From positions 1-41,167 of the forward strand of contig DAHVFB010000017.1 in NCBI GenBank assembly GCA_027317185.1: a DNA stretch of 41,167 nt, written 5' to 3'. A program made the translations under genes and the position numbers. Below the pieces are notes generated by a model that saw only the letters and a list, made by a program, of their open reading frames with translations, was not told where the DNA came from and did no database searches. This stretch comes from Deltaproteobacteria bacterium (GTDB lineage: Bacteria; Desulfobacterota; Binatia; Binatales; Binataceae). Of the stretch, positions 31,827 to 40,170 are shown piece after piece. Numbering within the stretch: the stretch's first letter is position 1; each line of letters begins with the position of its first letter.

Positions 31827-32596
31827 TATTCAACCAGGAAGCTGCGCACGAGCCTCGAGAACTCGACGTCCGCTTCAATCTCCGGATGATGCCCGCAATT
31901 GGCGAGCGTCCCGATTTTCGCGTTTGATAATATTTCGCAATACTGCGCGGCGGTGCTAACCGGGATGATCGAATCCCGCTCACCCCAGATTACCAGCGCT
32001 GGCCCAGTCCCGGCGCATTTCAGCAGATGCGGCAGACTTGGATTGTGCATATAGGGTGACCAGCCGAGACGGGCCACCTCGGCGCGCGCCTCTTCGCGAG
32101 ACGCGGATAATTGCGGGCTCCAGTGCCGGTCGAAGTTTTCAGAATGATTAAGGCTGGCTTGCAGATATTCGGGCGTGGACATCAGAAAGATGTCGCGAAT
32201 ATCGCCGATTCGCGGCTTGATACCGAATGGCGCGACCAACACCATACGCGCAAACTGGCTGGCGCAGTTGGCGGCCATTTCGGCCGCGATCCAACCTCCA
32301 AAAGAAAGACCAATAACGTCAACCCGGTCGATTTTCAGCTCGCGCAGAAACCGCGCGTGAAAACAGGCCAGATCGCGCACCGACGAAATCCATTCCACCG
32401 GCGCAGAAACTCCGAAACCGGGCGACGCTGGAATCAGCACCCGCCGGCGCTTGGCCAGCTCGGCGTGCCATGGACGCCATTCGATATCGCCCAGTTCGTC
32501 GTGCAGAATCAGCAGCGGCTCGCCGCTGCCGGCGGCGAGAAAACTGCATGGAACATCATCGATAAGGACCTGCTCTTGCGTCACCGCTACTGTCAT
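31826..32596 (-). CDS. Alpha/beta hydrolase
   Basis: A 256-residue enzyme from ATG 32596 (MTVAVTQEQV); the upstream extension to 32788 overlaps TldE and lacks coding features. The catalytic triad is Ser in GLSFGGW, Asp in WGERDSIIP and His in CGHHPEIE. The N-terminal strand pattern (ILHDELGD, IPASPGFGVS) is typical of the lactonase/C-C-hydrolase branch. It sits 1 base from the LLM gene and 101 bases from the TldE stop, so it is in the same operon. It may hydrolyse the LLM product or substrate. Confidence 0.9.
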   Translation of the reverse strand: MTVAVTQEQVLIDDVPCSFLAAGSGEPLLILHDELGDIEWRPWHAELAKRRRVLIPASPGFGVSAPVEWISSVRDLACFHARFLRELKIDRVDVIGLSFGGWIAAEMAANCASQFARMVLVAPFGIKPRIGDIRDIFLMSTPEYLQASLNHSENFDRHWSPQLSASREEARAEVARLGWSPYMHNPSLPHLLKCAGTGPALVIWGERDSIIPVSTAAQYCEILSNAKIGTLANCGHHPEIEADVEFSRLVRSFLVE

Positions 32597-32696
32597 CAGG
32601 AACCATCCACTCCTTGCAAACCTTGGTAACACATAGCGCGTCGCGCATCTAACCGAAGACCGGCCTCGATTCGCCAATCGCGTTCGTGGGAGAAAC

Positions 32697-34226
32697 TCAG
32701 CCGGCACTTTCCGGGGCGACCGCCGACAGGCCGATCGAATCGGCGGCGATCGATGGGACATAGAACATCTCAGGCGCTCCCCACACAATTGCCGGCATGG
32801 TTCGCCGTCCGACCGCGATCGGCGCGGAAAAAATCTCGCCTAGATTGGCGTTGATTCGCAAACAGTTCGGCGCCAGCGGTTCGGCCAGTTTGCCATCCCA
32901 GATCAGGTACGAATCGCCAGTGATGGTGCAGGTGAAATCGCCCGCCCGCTGCCCGTTGATCGGATAGGTGTACCACACCCGTCCGACGTAAATTCCATCG
33001 CCAACGAGTCTTATCATTTCGCGTTCATCCACTCCGCCGAGCGTGCGCATCACGACGTTGGTGGCCGCCGTTCCCGGATGCGAATCGAAGCGGCGTCCGC
33101 CGCCCTCGCCCAAGCGATAACCGTTGCCGGCGGAAAACTCCGGCTTCGCGGGCGCATCCGGACCGAGCTTGCCGCCGCGATGCTCGTCGCTTGCCAGTCG
33201 GTGCGCATCGTAAAAGTTCGACAACAGACCGATCGCGCGGCCCTCGCGAATCAACATCGTGCGCCGGGCCGGCAACCCCTCGCAGGTGATATTTCGCGCA
33301 ATCGCCCGGCCCGCCGCCGCGGGTTGATCGAAAAGCGTCAGCCGCGAATCCATCACCCCGCTGCCGAAACGGCCATGGTAGGCCGAGTTCGAGGCCTGGA
33401 ACGCGCCGGTGGTCAGCGACGGAATCACCATGTAGCAAAGCATCTCGGCCACCGGCTGCGGTCCAAATACGATACGGTAGCGGCCCGGCGCGAGCCGCAC
33501 ACCATGGCGCATTGCGATCGCTCTGGTCACCGCGTCGTGTCCGAGCCGCGTGGTTTTGTTGCGCAGATCGGCCCTCGACGCGCCCAGCGCGATCGCCGTC
33601 GCCCTGCTCTCGGGCGATTTAATAATTGCTGTCACTGAAGAGCTGAAATAGGCGGTCTGGTCGGTTCGGATACCGCTCAGATTCGAACCCGCGATCGCAA
33701 ACCGATCGCGCGTCAACGTCACATCGCCGCCGAGCACCAGTCCCTGCCGTTCGGACTCGATCGGCACGCCCTTGGTAAATGCGCCGATCGCTCCATCGAC
33801 GATCGCCCACGCCGCGTTCGCCACTTCGGTGTTGCCCGTCCGGATTAGATCGCCGGTTCCGCCGGCGCGCGCCGCAGGCTTGCGTGGGTCGTTCGGCAGG
33901 CCCGGGAAATGGGGATCGATCACCGCCGCGCGGCGAGCGCGGGCAAGCGCCTCGCGCAGGGCTTCGCGGCTGAGATCGCCGGCGATAAAACTGTGGCCTA
34001 CCTCGTGTGAATTACGCCGCGTCACGATTCGAATAGCAAAACCGTCGGCGGCCATCAACTTGCACTCTTCGACCCCTCGGCTCGGAATATCGGAAGTGTA
34101 GTTAAGGCGAGCGACCAGTTGCTCGGTGCTGGAGCAATAAAGCTCGAATTGGGCGATCTCGGAATCGCTCCCGAGTATGCGCGCACCTTCGGCGGCGAAT
34201 TTCTTCAACTCAGCCAGCGCCAGCAT
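32697..34226 (-). CDS. pmbA: TldE/PmbA-like protein
   Basis: A 509-residue member of the TldE branch: FELYCSSTEQLVARLNY near the start, GFAIRIVTRRNSHEVGHSFIAGD in the middle, AVTRAIAMRHGVRLAPGRYRIVF, and GNGYRLGEGGGRRF in the C-terminal half. TldE lacks the HExxxH zinc motif and is the partner that forms a heterodimer with TldD. It is 27 bases downstream of TldD. Together they are a metalloprotease that trims modified peptides, as for microcin B17 or CcdA. Confidence 0.88.
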   Translation of the reverse strand: MLALAELKKFAAEGARILGSDSEIAQFELYCSSTEQLVARLNYTSDIPSRGVEECKLMAADGFAIRIVTRRNSHEVGHSFIAGDLSREALREALARARRAAVIDPHFPGLPNDPRKPAARAGGTGDLIRTGNTEVANAAWAIVDGAIGAFTKGVPIESERQGLVLGGDVTLTRDRFAIAGSNLSGIRTDQTAYFSSSVTAIIKSPESRATAIALGASRADLRNKTTRLGHDAVTRAIAMRHGVRLAPGRYRIVFGPQPVAEMLCYMVIPSLTTGAFQASNSAYHGRFGSGVMDSRLTLFDQPAAAGRAIARNITCEGLPARRTMLIREGRAIGLLSNFYDAHRLASDEHRGGKLGPDAPAKPEFSAGNGYRLGEGGGRRFDSHPGTAATNVVMRTLGGVDEREMIRLVGDGIYVGRVWYTYPINGQRAGDFTCTITGDSYLIWDGKLAEPLAPNCLRINANLGEIFSAPIAVGRRTMPAIVWGAPEMFYVPSIAADSIGLSAVAPESAG

Positions 34227-34253
34227 CGTTAGATGATAATCCTGCGTACGGGA

Positions 34254-35840
34254 TTAGCCGCCCGCCAGCCGCGCTCGCGAGCGCAGGGTTGGCCCGCCGT
34301 TGGACATCCGCTTGGCCTGCATCGGCTGCCCTTTACCGCAATTCGGAATCGCGATCAGGCGCAGATCGTTACCCACCGCGTCCACCTTCATGAAGAAGTT
34401 CTTCGAATCGCCGAGCACGCTCCCCGAACGGTACAGCCGGCCAATCTGTCCGTTTTCGATCTCATAAACGCGGCGCGCCGAAATCCGGAAATTCTCCCGT
34501 GACTCGGCGATAGATGGCGTCTGACTGCCGCATACGTAGTAACCCCGATCGACCTCGGCGATCATCTTCGCCGGATCGTCCTCCCCCGGCATGAAGAAGG
34601 TGTTCGACATTCGGACCAGCGGCACGTAGCAGGCCGCAACCGCGCGCGCCGAACCATTCGGCTCCGCCCCCAGCGTGGCGGCAGTTGCGCGCGAATTCAA
34701 AAAGCCGCAAAAAACACCGCGATCGATATGCATCACGCGCTTTCCCGGCGTGCCTTCGTGATCGTAACGATAAAATCCATAACCCCTGAGCGTGGGATCC
34801 GAGCACGCCGACAACATCGGCGATCCGATCACCTTGCCGATTTCGTTGACCGCGAGCGATCGCAACAGCCAACTGCGGCCCGCATACGCCGCTTCCATCT
34901 TGAGCGCACGGTCGGCTTCGCTCGGATGGCCGACGATCTCATGCGCCAACAGCGCGTTGAAATGCGGATCGGTAACCACCGTCACTTCGTGATCCGGCGG
35001 CTTCAGAATCGGTGCGGCAGCAAGCTCCGTCGCCTCGCGCGCGATCGCCACGCCGAAACTTACCAGGTCGGGATTGGGCTGTAATTCGTCGCGCCAGTTC
35101 TCAGCCAGGCATTCAAAACCGCGTTGCTGACCGAAGGTATCGTAAATCTCCTGATGGCCCTGCGGCGTCTCGGCCACTACGTAGCAATCGCCCTGCGAAA
35201 AGGCGAACACCTGTGTAATCACGCTGCCTTCGGTGCTGGCGAAGAGTTCGCGCCGAATTTCACTCAGCGCACTCACCATGTTGTAGCTAATCTGCGGGCC
35301 GATCGCGCAAATCGCTGCGGAGGCTTCGCGGGTGAGATGTTTGAGCGCCTGCGGATCGAGCGTGCGGGGATCGTCGCGATAGTTCGCCGCCACCTCGTCG
35401 CGAATCGCCGGCGCGGTCAGCGGCTCATCGAGCGAGGGGCCCAGCGATTTCAATCCATGCCGCTTCAGCAGATCGGCCTTGGCTTTGGCGCCGGCCCGTG
35501 CCCGCTCATACGCCTGTTCCAAACTGGCGCGGATGGCCGGCATCAGTTTGTTCGCGTGACGCGCGAGGCCGCCGATCTCGACGCCATGCTGACCCACGCC
35601 GATCGATCCGCCGGTTCGCGGCTGTCCCTCACACCACACGCTGACACCGATCGACGCGTTCTCGTGCTCGAGACTTTCACGCGGCTCGCCGTCATTGGCG
35701 AAGCATGAGCGATGGAAGACCGCTTCGAGGCGCAGATCGGCGTAGGCCACGCCGCGATGCGATCGCGCGAAGCGGCGCAGCAACTCCTCGGATCGATCGC
35801 GGACAAAATCGACCGTGTCGAGCAGATCGTTGGCCGGCAT
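34254..35840 (-). CDS. tldD: TldD-like zinc metalloprotease
   Basis: A protein of about 528 residues from ATG 35840 (a TTG at 35870 abutting the upstream stop is an alternative). The zinc site is the HExxxH of LLAHEIVGHPSEADRAL (His300, Glu301, His305 from this start), with the downstream C-terminal loop carrying further conserved residues. It pairs with TldE (next gene). TldD/E digests unfolded or modified peptides into the active site channel. Here it is placed in a catabolic-looking operon, which is unusual. Confidence 0.9.
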   Translation of the reverse strand: MPANDLLDTVDFVRDRSEELLRRFARSHRGVAYADLRLEAVFHRSCFANDGEPRESLEHENASIGVSVWCEGQPRTGGSIGVGQHGVEIGGLARHANKLMPAIRASLEQAYERARAGAKAKADLLKRHGLKSLGPSLDEPLTAPAIRDEVAANYRDDPRTLDPQALKHLTREASAAICAIGPQISYNMVSALSEIRRELFASTEGSVITQVFAFSQGDCYVVAETPQGHQEIYDTFGQQRGFECLAENWRDELQPNPDLVSFGVAIAREATELAAAPILKPPDHEVTVVTDPHFNALLAHEIVGHPSEADRALKMEAAYAGRSWLLRSLAVNEIGKVIGSPMLSACSDPTLRGYGFYRYDHEGTPGKRVMHIDRGVFCGFLNSRATAATLGAEPNGSARAVAACYVPLVRMSNTFFMPGEDDPAKMIAEVDRGYYVCGSQTPSIAESRENFRISARRVYEIENGQIGRLYRSGSVLGDSKNFFMKVDAVGNDLRLIAIPNCGKGQPMQAKRMSNGGPTLRSRARLAGG

Positions 35841-35870
35841 CAGATGATGTCTTTCATTCGGCGGAGGCAA

Positions 35871-37070
35871 TCAGATGATCTTCTCGCGCCTCAATTCCGC
35901 CAGCGCGCTCGCATTCAGACCCAGGTACGCACCATAGATTTCATCATTGTGCTCGCCCAACAGTGGCGCTAAGCGCGGCTCGACCGGGGAATCCTCAAGC
36001 TGCACCGGACACGACGGCATCGGGAATTCGCCGCGCGTGGGATGAGTCAGGTTGACGACCATTTTTCGCTCGCGCAGATGCGGATCGTTGAGTATCTCGA
36101 CGCTGTCGAGCACCGCGCCGGTCGCCACCCCGGCGTCACCGAAAGCCTTCATCACTTCATGCTTGGTATGGCGCGCGGTCCAGCCGCCGATGATCTCATC
36201 GACCGCCACGGCATTGCGATTTCTCGCTTCGCCGGTCCGAAAGCGCGGATCTTCGATCAGTTCGGGACGGCCGATCGCGTTGCACAGGCCGACCCACATT
36301 TCGCGGTTCGAACAATAGACCACCACATAGTCGTTTTCGCCACCGGGGGCGCACTTATAAAGGAAGCTGGCCCCGGTTACCGGCACCTTGTTCCCGGTGC
36401 GCGCGACCGGCTCATGATCGATGAACGTCTGCAACATCGCGATCCGGGTCATGTTCACCACCGCGTCCTGCATCGCCACCTCGACCTTTTGCCCGCGTCC
36501 GGTGCGCTCGCGCTGAATCCACGCCGCCAGCACGCCGCACGCCGCATGCACCCCGGTACCGGTGTCGCCAACCGTCGGCGCCGGCTTGATCGGTTCCGAT
36601 CCGGGATAACCGGTCATCGAGAAGGCGCCGCCGCTGGCCTGCGCGATCATATCGAAACTTTTGTAGCTGCTGTACGGTCCGTAGGTGCCGAAGCCCTTGA
36701 CAGTCAGGTAAATGAGCCGCGGATTGATTTCGCGCAGCCGCTCATAGCCAAGCCCCAGCCGTTCCATCGTACCAAGCGAAAAGTTCTCCGCCACTACATC
36801 GAATTTACGAATCAGGTCGAAGAATATTTCGCGTCCGCGATCATGCTTCAGATCGAGCGTGATACTGCGCTTGTTGTTGTTGAGCAGCAGAAAATAACAC
36901 GAATCCTCGTCAGGCCGATCCGCGAACAGACGGCGGCCCTGCTCGCCATAGCGCGGCGATTCGAGCTTGACCACCTCGGCCCCAAGCCACGCCAGCATCT
37001 GGGTGCACGAGGTGCCGGCTTCGAACTGCGTCAGGTCGAGGATTTTCAAACCGGCCAATGCTTTTTCCAT
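35871..37070 (-). CDS. CaiB/BaiF-type (family III) CoA-transferase
   Basis: A 399-residue protein from ATG 37070 (GGAGG upstream; the frame opens at 37160 without signal). Family III landmarks: KILDLTQFEAGTSCTQMLAWLGAEVVKLESP, NNNKRSITLDLK, DVVAENFSLGTMERLGLGY and the catalytic-Asp segment SYKSFDMIAQASGG. The enzyme moves CoA between carboxylic acids, e.g. formyl-, succinyl- or carnitine-CoA. It is the first gene of the five-gene minus operon; the MoxR gene diverges from it 145 bases away. Confidence 0.93.
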   Translation of the reverse strand: MEKALAGLKILDLTQFEAGTSCTQMLAWLGAEVVKLESPRYGEQGRRLFADRPDEDSCYFLLLNNNKRSITLDLKHDRGREIFFDLIRKFDVVAENFSLGTMERLGLGYERLREINPRLIYLTVKGFGTYGPYSSYKSFDMIAQASGGAFSMTGYPGSEPIKPAPTVGDTGTGVHAACGVLAAWIQRERTGRGQKVEVAMQDAVVNMTRIAMLQTFIDHEPVARTGNKVPVTGASFLYKCAPGGENDYVVVYCSNREMWVGLCNAIGRPELIEDPRFRTGEARNRNAVAVDEIIGGWTARHTKHEVMKAFGDAGVATGAVLDSVEILNDPHLRERKMVVNLTHPTRGEFPMPSCPVQLEDSPVEPRLAPLLGEHNDEIYGAYLGLNASALAELRREKII

Positions 37071-37214
37071 CGACGCCTCCAGTCCCGCAATTCCAATCGA
37101 ATCGGGACCACAAAAAACCTGCTCCCCTTGTATCTCCGAAGCATTCACCACGGCAAGCAACGGTCACCGGCTGGCTTAATACGTGGGCGCGCTTTCTGAT
37201 AGATTTTCAGTCGG

Positions 37215-38336
37215 ATGTCCGCTGCTGCAAATAAACTCGCCCGCGTGCGCGAAGAACTCAACCGGATTTTTCTCGAGCGTACCGAGTTGATCGACGGCGC
37301 GCTGGTCGCACTGATATCCGCCAGTCACGTGCTGATCGTGGGACCGCCCGGCACCGCCAAGTCGATGCTGGCCGATGAGCTATGCCAGCGCGTCGAGAGC
37401 ACCGACTATTTTCAGTGGCTGCTGACCAAGTTCAGCACGCCCGAGGAAATTTTCGGCGCGGTCAGCCTCAAGGGTCTCGAAGAAGACGATTACCGGCGCG
37501 TGACCGATCACAAACTGCCGCAAGCGCATATCGCGTTCCTCGACGAAATCTTCAAGGCCAATTCCTCGATCCTCAACGCGCTGCTGACGATTATCAACGA
37601 GCGTTTCTTTCATAACGGACGCCGGCGGGTGGCGGTTCCGCTGATCAGCCTGTTCGGCGCCTCCAACGAGCTGCCCGACGAGGACGAACTGACGGCGCTG
37701 TACGATCGTTTCATGCTGCGCTTCATGGTCGATTATCTGAGCGAGGATTTCCGCTTCCTCAAGATGCTCGAAGGCGCGGAAACCGCCGGCCGGACAATGC
37801 TGAGCTTCGCCGAGTTGCAGGAGCTGAGCGACGCCGCGCGAGCGATCGACGTACCGGGCGGGATCCTGCGCGCGATCGCCGAGTTGCGCCGCGAGCTGAT
37901 ACGGCAGCAGATCGTGGTCTCGGATCGCCGCTGGCATAACGCGCTGAGCGTCTTGCGCGCCCATGCGCTGGTGATGGAACGCAGCGTGGTGAACGAGGAC
38001 GATCTGCTGTTTCTGGAGCACGTGCTGTGGAAGGATCCGGAAGAACGGCCCAAGGTCCGCGACACTTTGCGCCATATGCTCAAGGGCTATGAAGAAGAGG
38101 CGCGGGAGCTGCTGATCCAGAGCGAAGAGTTGCGCGATTACGCCGGGCGCAAATGGGACAGCGAGGAGCTCCAGCGCCGCGCACAGGTCGAAGCGCACAC
38201 CAAGCTTGCCAACATTTTGGCGAAGTTTGAAAACCTGCTGCGCGACGCGGCCGAGAGCGGACGGGCGATGACGACGGTCGAGGCGATGCGCTCGCGGGTG
38301 CGTGAAATCCAACAGGGGATGCTGCGTCAGCTTTAG
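37215..38336 (+). CDS. MoxR/RavA-type AAA+ ATPase
   Basis: A 373-residue AAA+ protein. Walker A is GPPGTAKS (43-50), Walker B is IAFLDEIFK (Asp110/Glu111), sensor 1 lies in GASNELPDEDEL, and an arginine-finger region in LYDRFMLRF. The C-terminal half is helical and ends with a coiled-coil-like part (RRAQVEAHTKLANILAKFE). MoxR ATPases usually work with a VWA-domain partner encoded next to them; the next gene here is recO, nine bases away, and no VWA gene is present. Confidence 0.9.
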   Translation: MSAAANKLARVREELNRIFLERTELIDGALVALISASHVLIVGPPGTAKSMLADELCQRVESTDYFQWLLTKFSTPEEIFGAVSLKGLEEDDYRRVTDHKLPQAHIAFLDEIFKANSSILNALLTIINERFFHNGRRRVAVPLISLFGASNELPDEDELTALYDRFMLRFMVDYLSEDFRFLKMLEGAETAGRTMLSFAELQELSDAARAIDVPGGILRAIAELRRELIRQQIVVSDRRWHNALSVLRAHALVMERSVVNEDDLLFLEHVLWKDPEERPKVRDTLRHMLKGYEEEARELLIQSEELRDYAGRKWDSEELQRRAQVEAHTKLANILAKFENLLRDAAESGRAMTTVEAMRSRVREIQQGMLRQL

Positions 38337-38345
38337 CGGCGGAAG

Positions 38346-39125
38346 ATGGCGGCCGAAGAGCAAACTCCTGCGATCGTGCTGCGCGCGCGCGATTACTCCG
38401 AATCGGACCGGATCGTCACGCTGCTGACCCGCGATTTAGGTAAGCTCAGCGGAATCGCGCGCGGCGCGAAAGCCTCGCGGCGGCGGTTCGCGGGCAAGCT
38501 CGAACCGTTCTCACACGTGATGCTTTATTTCCGCCGCCGGCCGCATGGTGAGCTGGTCTTTATCACGCGCGCGGAGGGCGCCAGCCTCGCGCCAATCATA
38601 CTGGACGATGATCTCGGCAAAATCGCGCTAGGCAGCTACATGGTCGAGCTGGCCGACTCGCTGGCCTCCGCCGAGGCGGAAGCCCGGCAGGCATACTCGA
38701 TTCTGGCGGACAGCCTGCTGACGCTGGCGGCGGCGGGTTCGTCGCCCGCGCTGCGCCAGGCTTTCGAACTGAAAATTCTCGGCTGGGCGGGCTTCGGACT
38801 GGAGTTCGATCGATGCCGCGTGTGCGCCACGCCGAGCGCAGACAGCACGCTGCGTTTCTTTTTCGTGATCGCGCGCGGCGGCGTAATCTGTATTCACTGC
38901 CGTCAGGATGCGCCCGAGTGCGGTTTGCCGCTGTCGGCTGACAGCGCCAGGGCGCTGACGCGCATCGGAGTCGATCCGATCGAGACCGCAGCGCAGGCGC
39001 AACCGGCGGGTGCGGATGGCAGCGTCAGTCTTGCACGCTATATCGGCTCGATCATCGATCGGCGGCTGCGATCGGTCGAGTTTCTCGACTCGGTGATGCC
39101 GGCCGGCTCTGGTCCGGCGCGCTAA
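38346..39125 (+). CDS. recO: DNA repair protein RecO
   Basis: A 259-residue RecO. The N-terminal OB-fold contains IVLRARDYSESDRIVTLLTRDLGKL and GKLEPFSHVMLYFRRR. The helical middle and zinc finger have Cys157/Cys160 and Cys182/Cys185 (CRVC and CIHC). It anneals ssDNA and loads RecA with RecR in recombinational repair. It starts nine bases after the MoxR stop with GGAAG upstream, so the two share a transcript. Confidence 0.93.
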   Translation: MAAEEQTPAIVLRARDYSESDRIVTLLTRDLGKLSGIARGAKASRRRFAGKLEPFSHVMLYFRRRPHGELVFITRAEGASLAPIILDDDLGKIALGSYMVELADSLASAEAEARQAYSILADSLLTLAAAGSSPALRQAFELKILGWAGFGLEFDRCRVCATPSADSTLRFFFVIARGGVICIHCRQDAPECGLPLSADSARALTRIGVDPIETAAQAQPAGADGSVSLARYIGSIIDRRLRSVEFLDSVMPAGSGPAR

Positions 39126-39178
39126 TTCAATGCAAGTTCTGGCAATCTCACGGCCCTGACGAACAAGGATTCGGAGCC

Positions 39179-40153
39179 ATGGAAATACAAGCTTTCGGTT
39201 ATATGGTGGCGCTGGCGGACAATTTGGATGAATGGGTGAAGTTCGGCGGGCATTTGCTGGGCTTGCAGCTCATCGAACGAACCGCCTCGAAGCTGACCTT
39301 TCGGATGGACGATCGGGCGCAGCGGTTGACCGTCGAGCTGCGCAGCAGCGGCGCGGCCGCGGTTTTCGGATGGGAAACTCCCGATGGTACAACCCTGGAC
39401 TTGCTGGCGGCCCGGCTCGACAAGGCGGGAGTTTCAGTGCGCCGACCGCCGCGATCGATCGCGGAGCAGCGCCACGTAAAAGATTTGATCGCGTTCGCCG
39501 ATCCGGCAGGGAATACGATCGAAGCGTACCACGGACTCGAAGCCGCACCGACGCCATTCGTGCCCGGACGGCCGATTTCAGGTTTTCGGACCGGATCGCT
39601 GGGCATGGGGCATATCGTGCTGAACTGCGAAACCTATGGACCGATGGTGTCCTTTTATCGCGATCTGCTGGGCTTTCGTTTCAGCGATTTCCTGGTGACG
39701 CCGTTCAAGGGCCAGTTCTTCCATGTAAACCCGCGCCATCACAGCTTCGCCCTGATTGAGAACGGCCGAAAAGGCATCCATCATCTGATGCTGGAGCTGA
39801 TGAACCTCGACGACGTCGGGCAGGGCTACGATCTCGCGCTGGGCGAAGAAAAACGCATTGCGACCACGCTCGGGCGTCATGCGAACGATTGGATGACTTC
39901 ATTTTACGTCTTTTCGCCTTCTGGCTTCATGGTCGAATATGGATGGGGCGGTCGCGAGGTGGATATGGCGAGCTGGCAACCCAATGAGATGAAGAATGGG
40001 CCCAGCCTGTGGGGTCATGAGCGCGCATGGCTGCCGCCTCCGGTGCGCGCCCTCACCCGCGAAATGACGCTGGGTGCAGCGGCTGCCGGCGTGAGGCATC
40101 CGGTTCAGGTGACTGACGGCAATTATCAGACCGGACCCGAGAAAATCGAGTAA
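39179..40153 (+). CDS. Extradiol (VOC) ring-cleavage dioxygenase, BphC/HsaC-like
   Basis: A 324-residue two-domain extradiol dioxygenase. Ferrous iron ligands fit as His145 (GMGHIVL), His202 (GIHHLML) and Glu253 (FMVEYGWGG), with active-site His234 and Tyr243 (RHANDWMTSFY). Such enzymes cut catechol-type rings next to the hydroxyls in biphenyl or steroid degradation. It follows recO by 53 bases and precedes the DUF190-CBS gene; no other pathway genes adjoin it. The substrate is inferred at family level only. Confidence 0.93.
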   Translation: MEIQAFGYMVALADNLDEWVKFGGHLLGLQLIERTASKLTFRMDDRAQRLTVELRSSGAAAVFGWETPDGTTLDLLAARLDKAGVSVRRPPRSIAEQRHVKDLIAFADPAGNTIEAYHGLEAAPTPFVPGRPISGFRTGSLGMGHIVLNCETYGPMVSFYRDLLGFRFSDFLVTPFKGQFFHVNPRHHSFALIENGRKGIHHLMLELMNLDDVGQGYDLALGEEKRIATTLGRHANDWMTSFYVFSPSGFMVEYGWGGREVDMASWQPNEMKNGPSLWGHERAWLPPPVRALTREMTLGAAAAGVRHPVQVTDGNYQTGPEKIE

Positions 40154-40170
40154 TCTGAGGGGCCGCGCGC

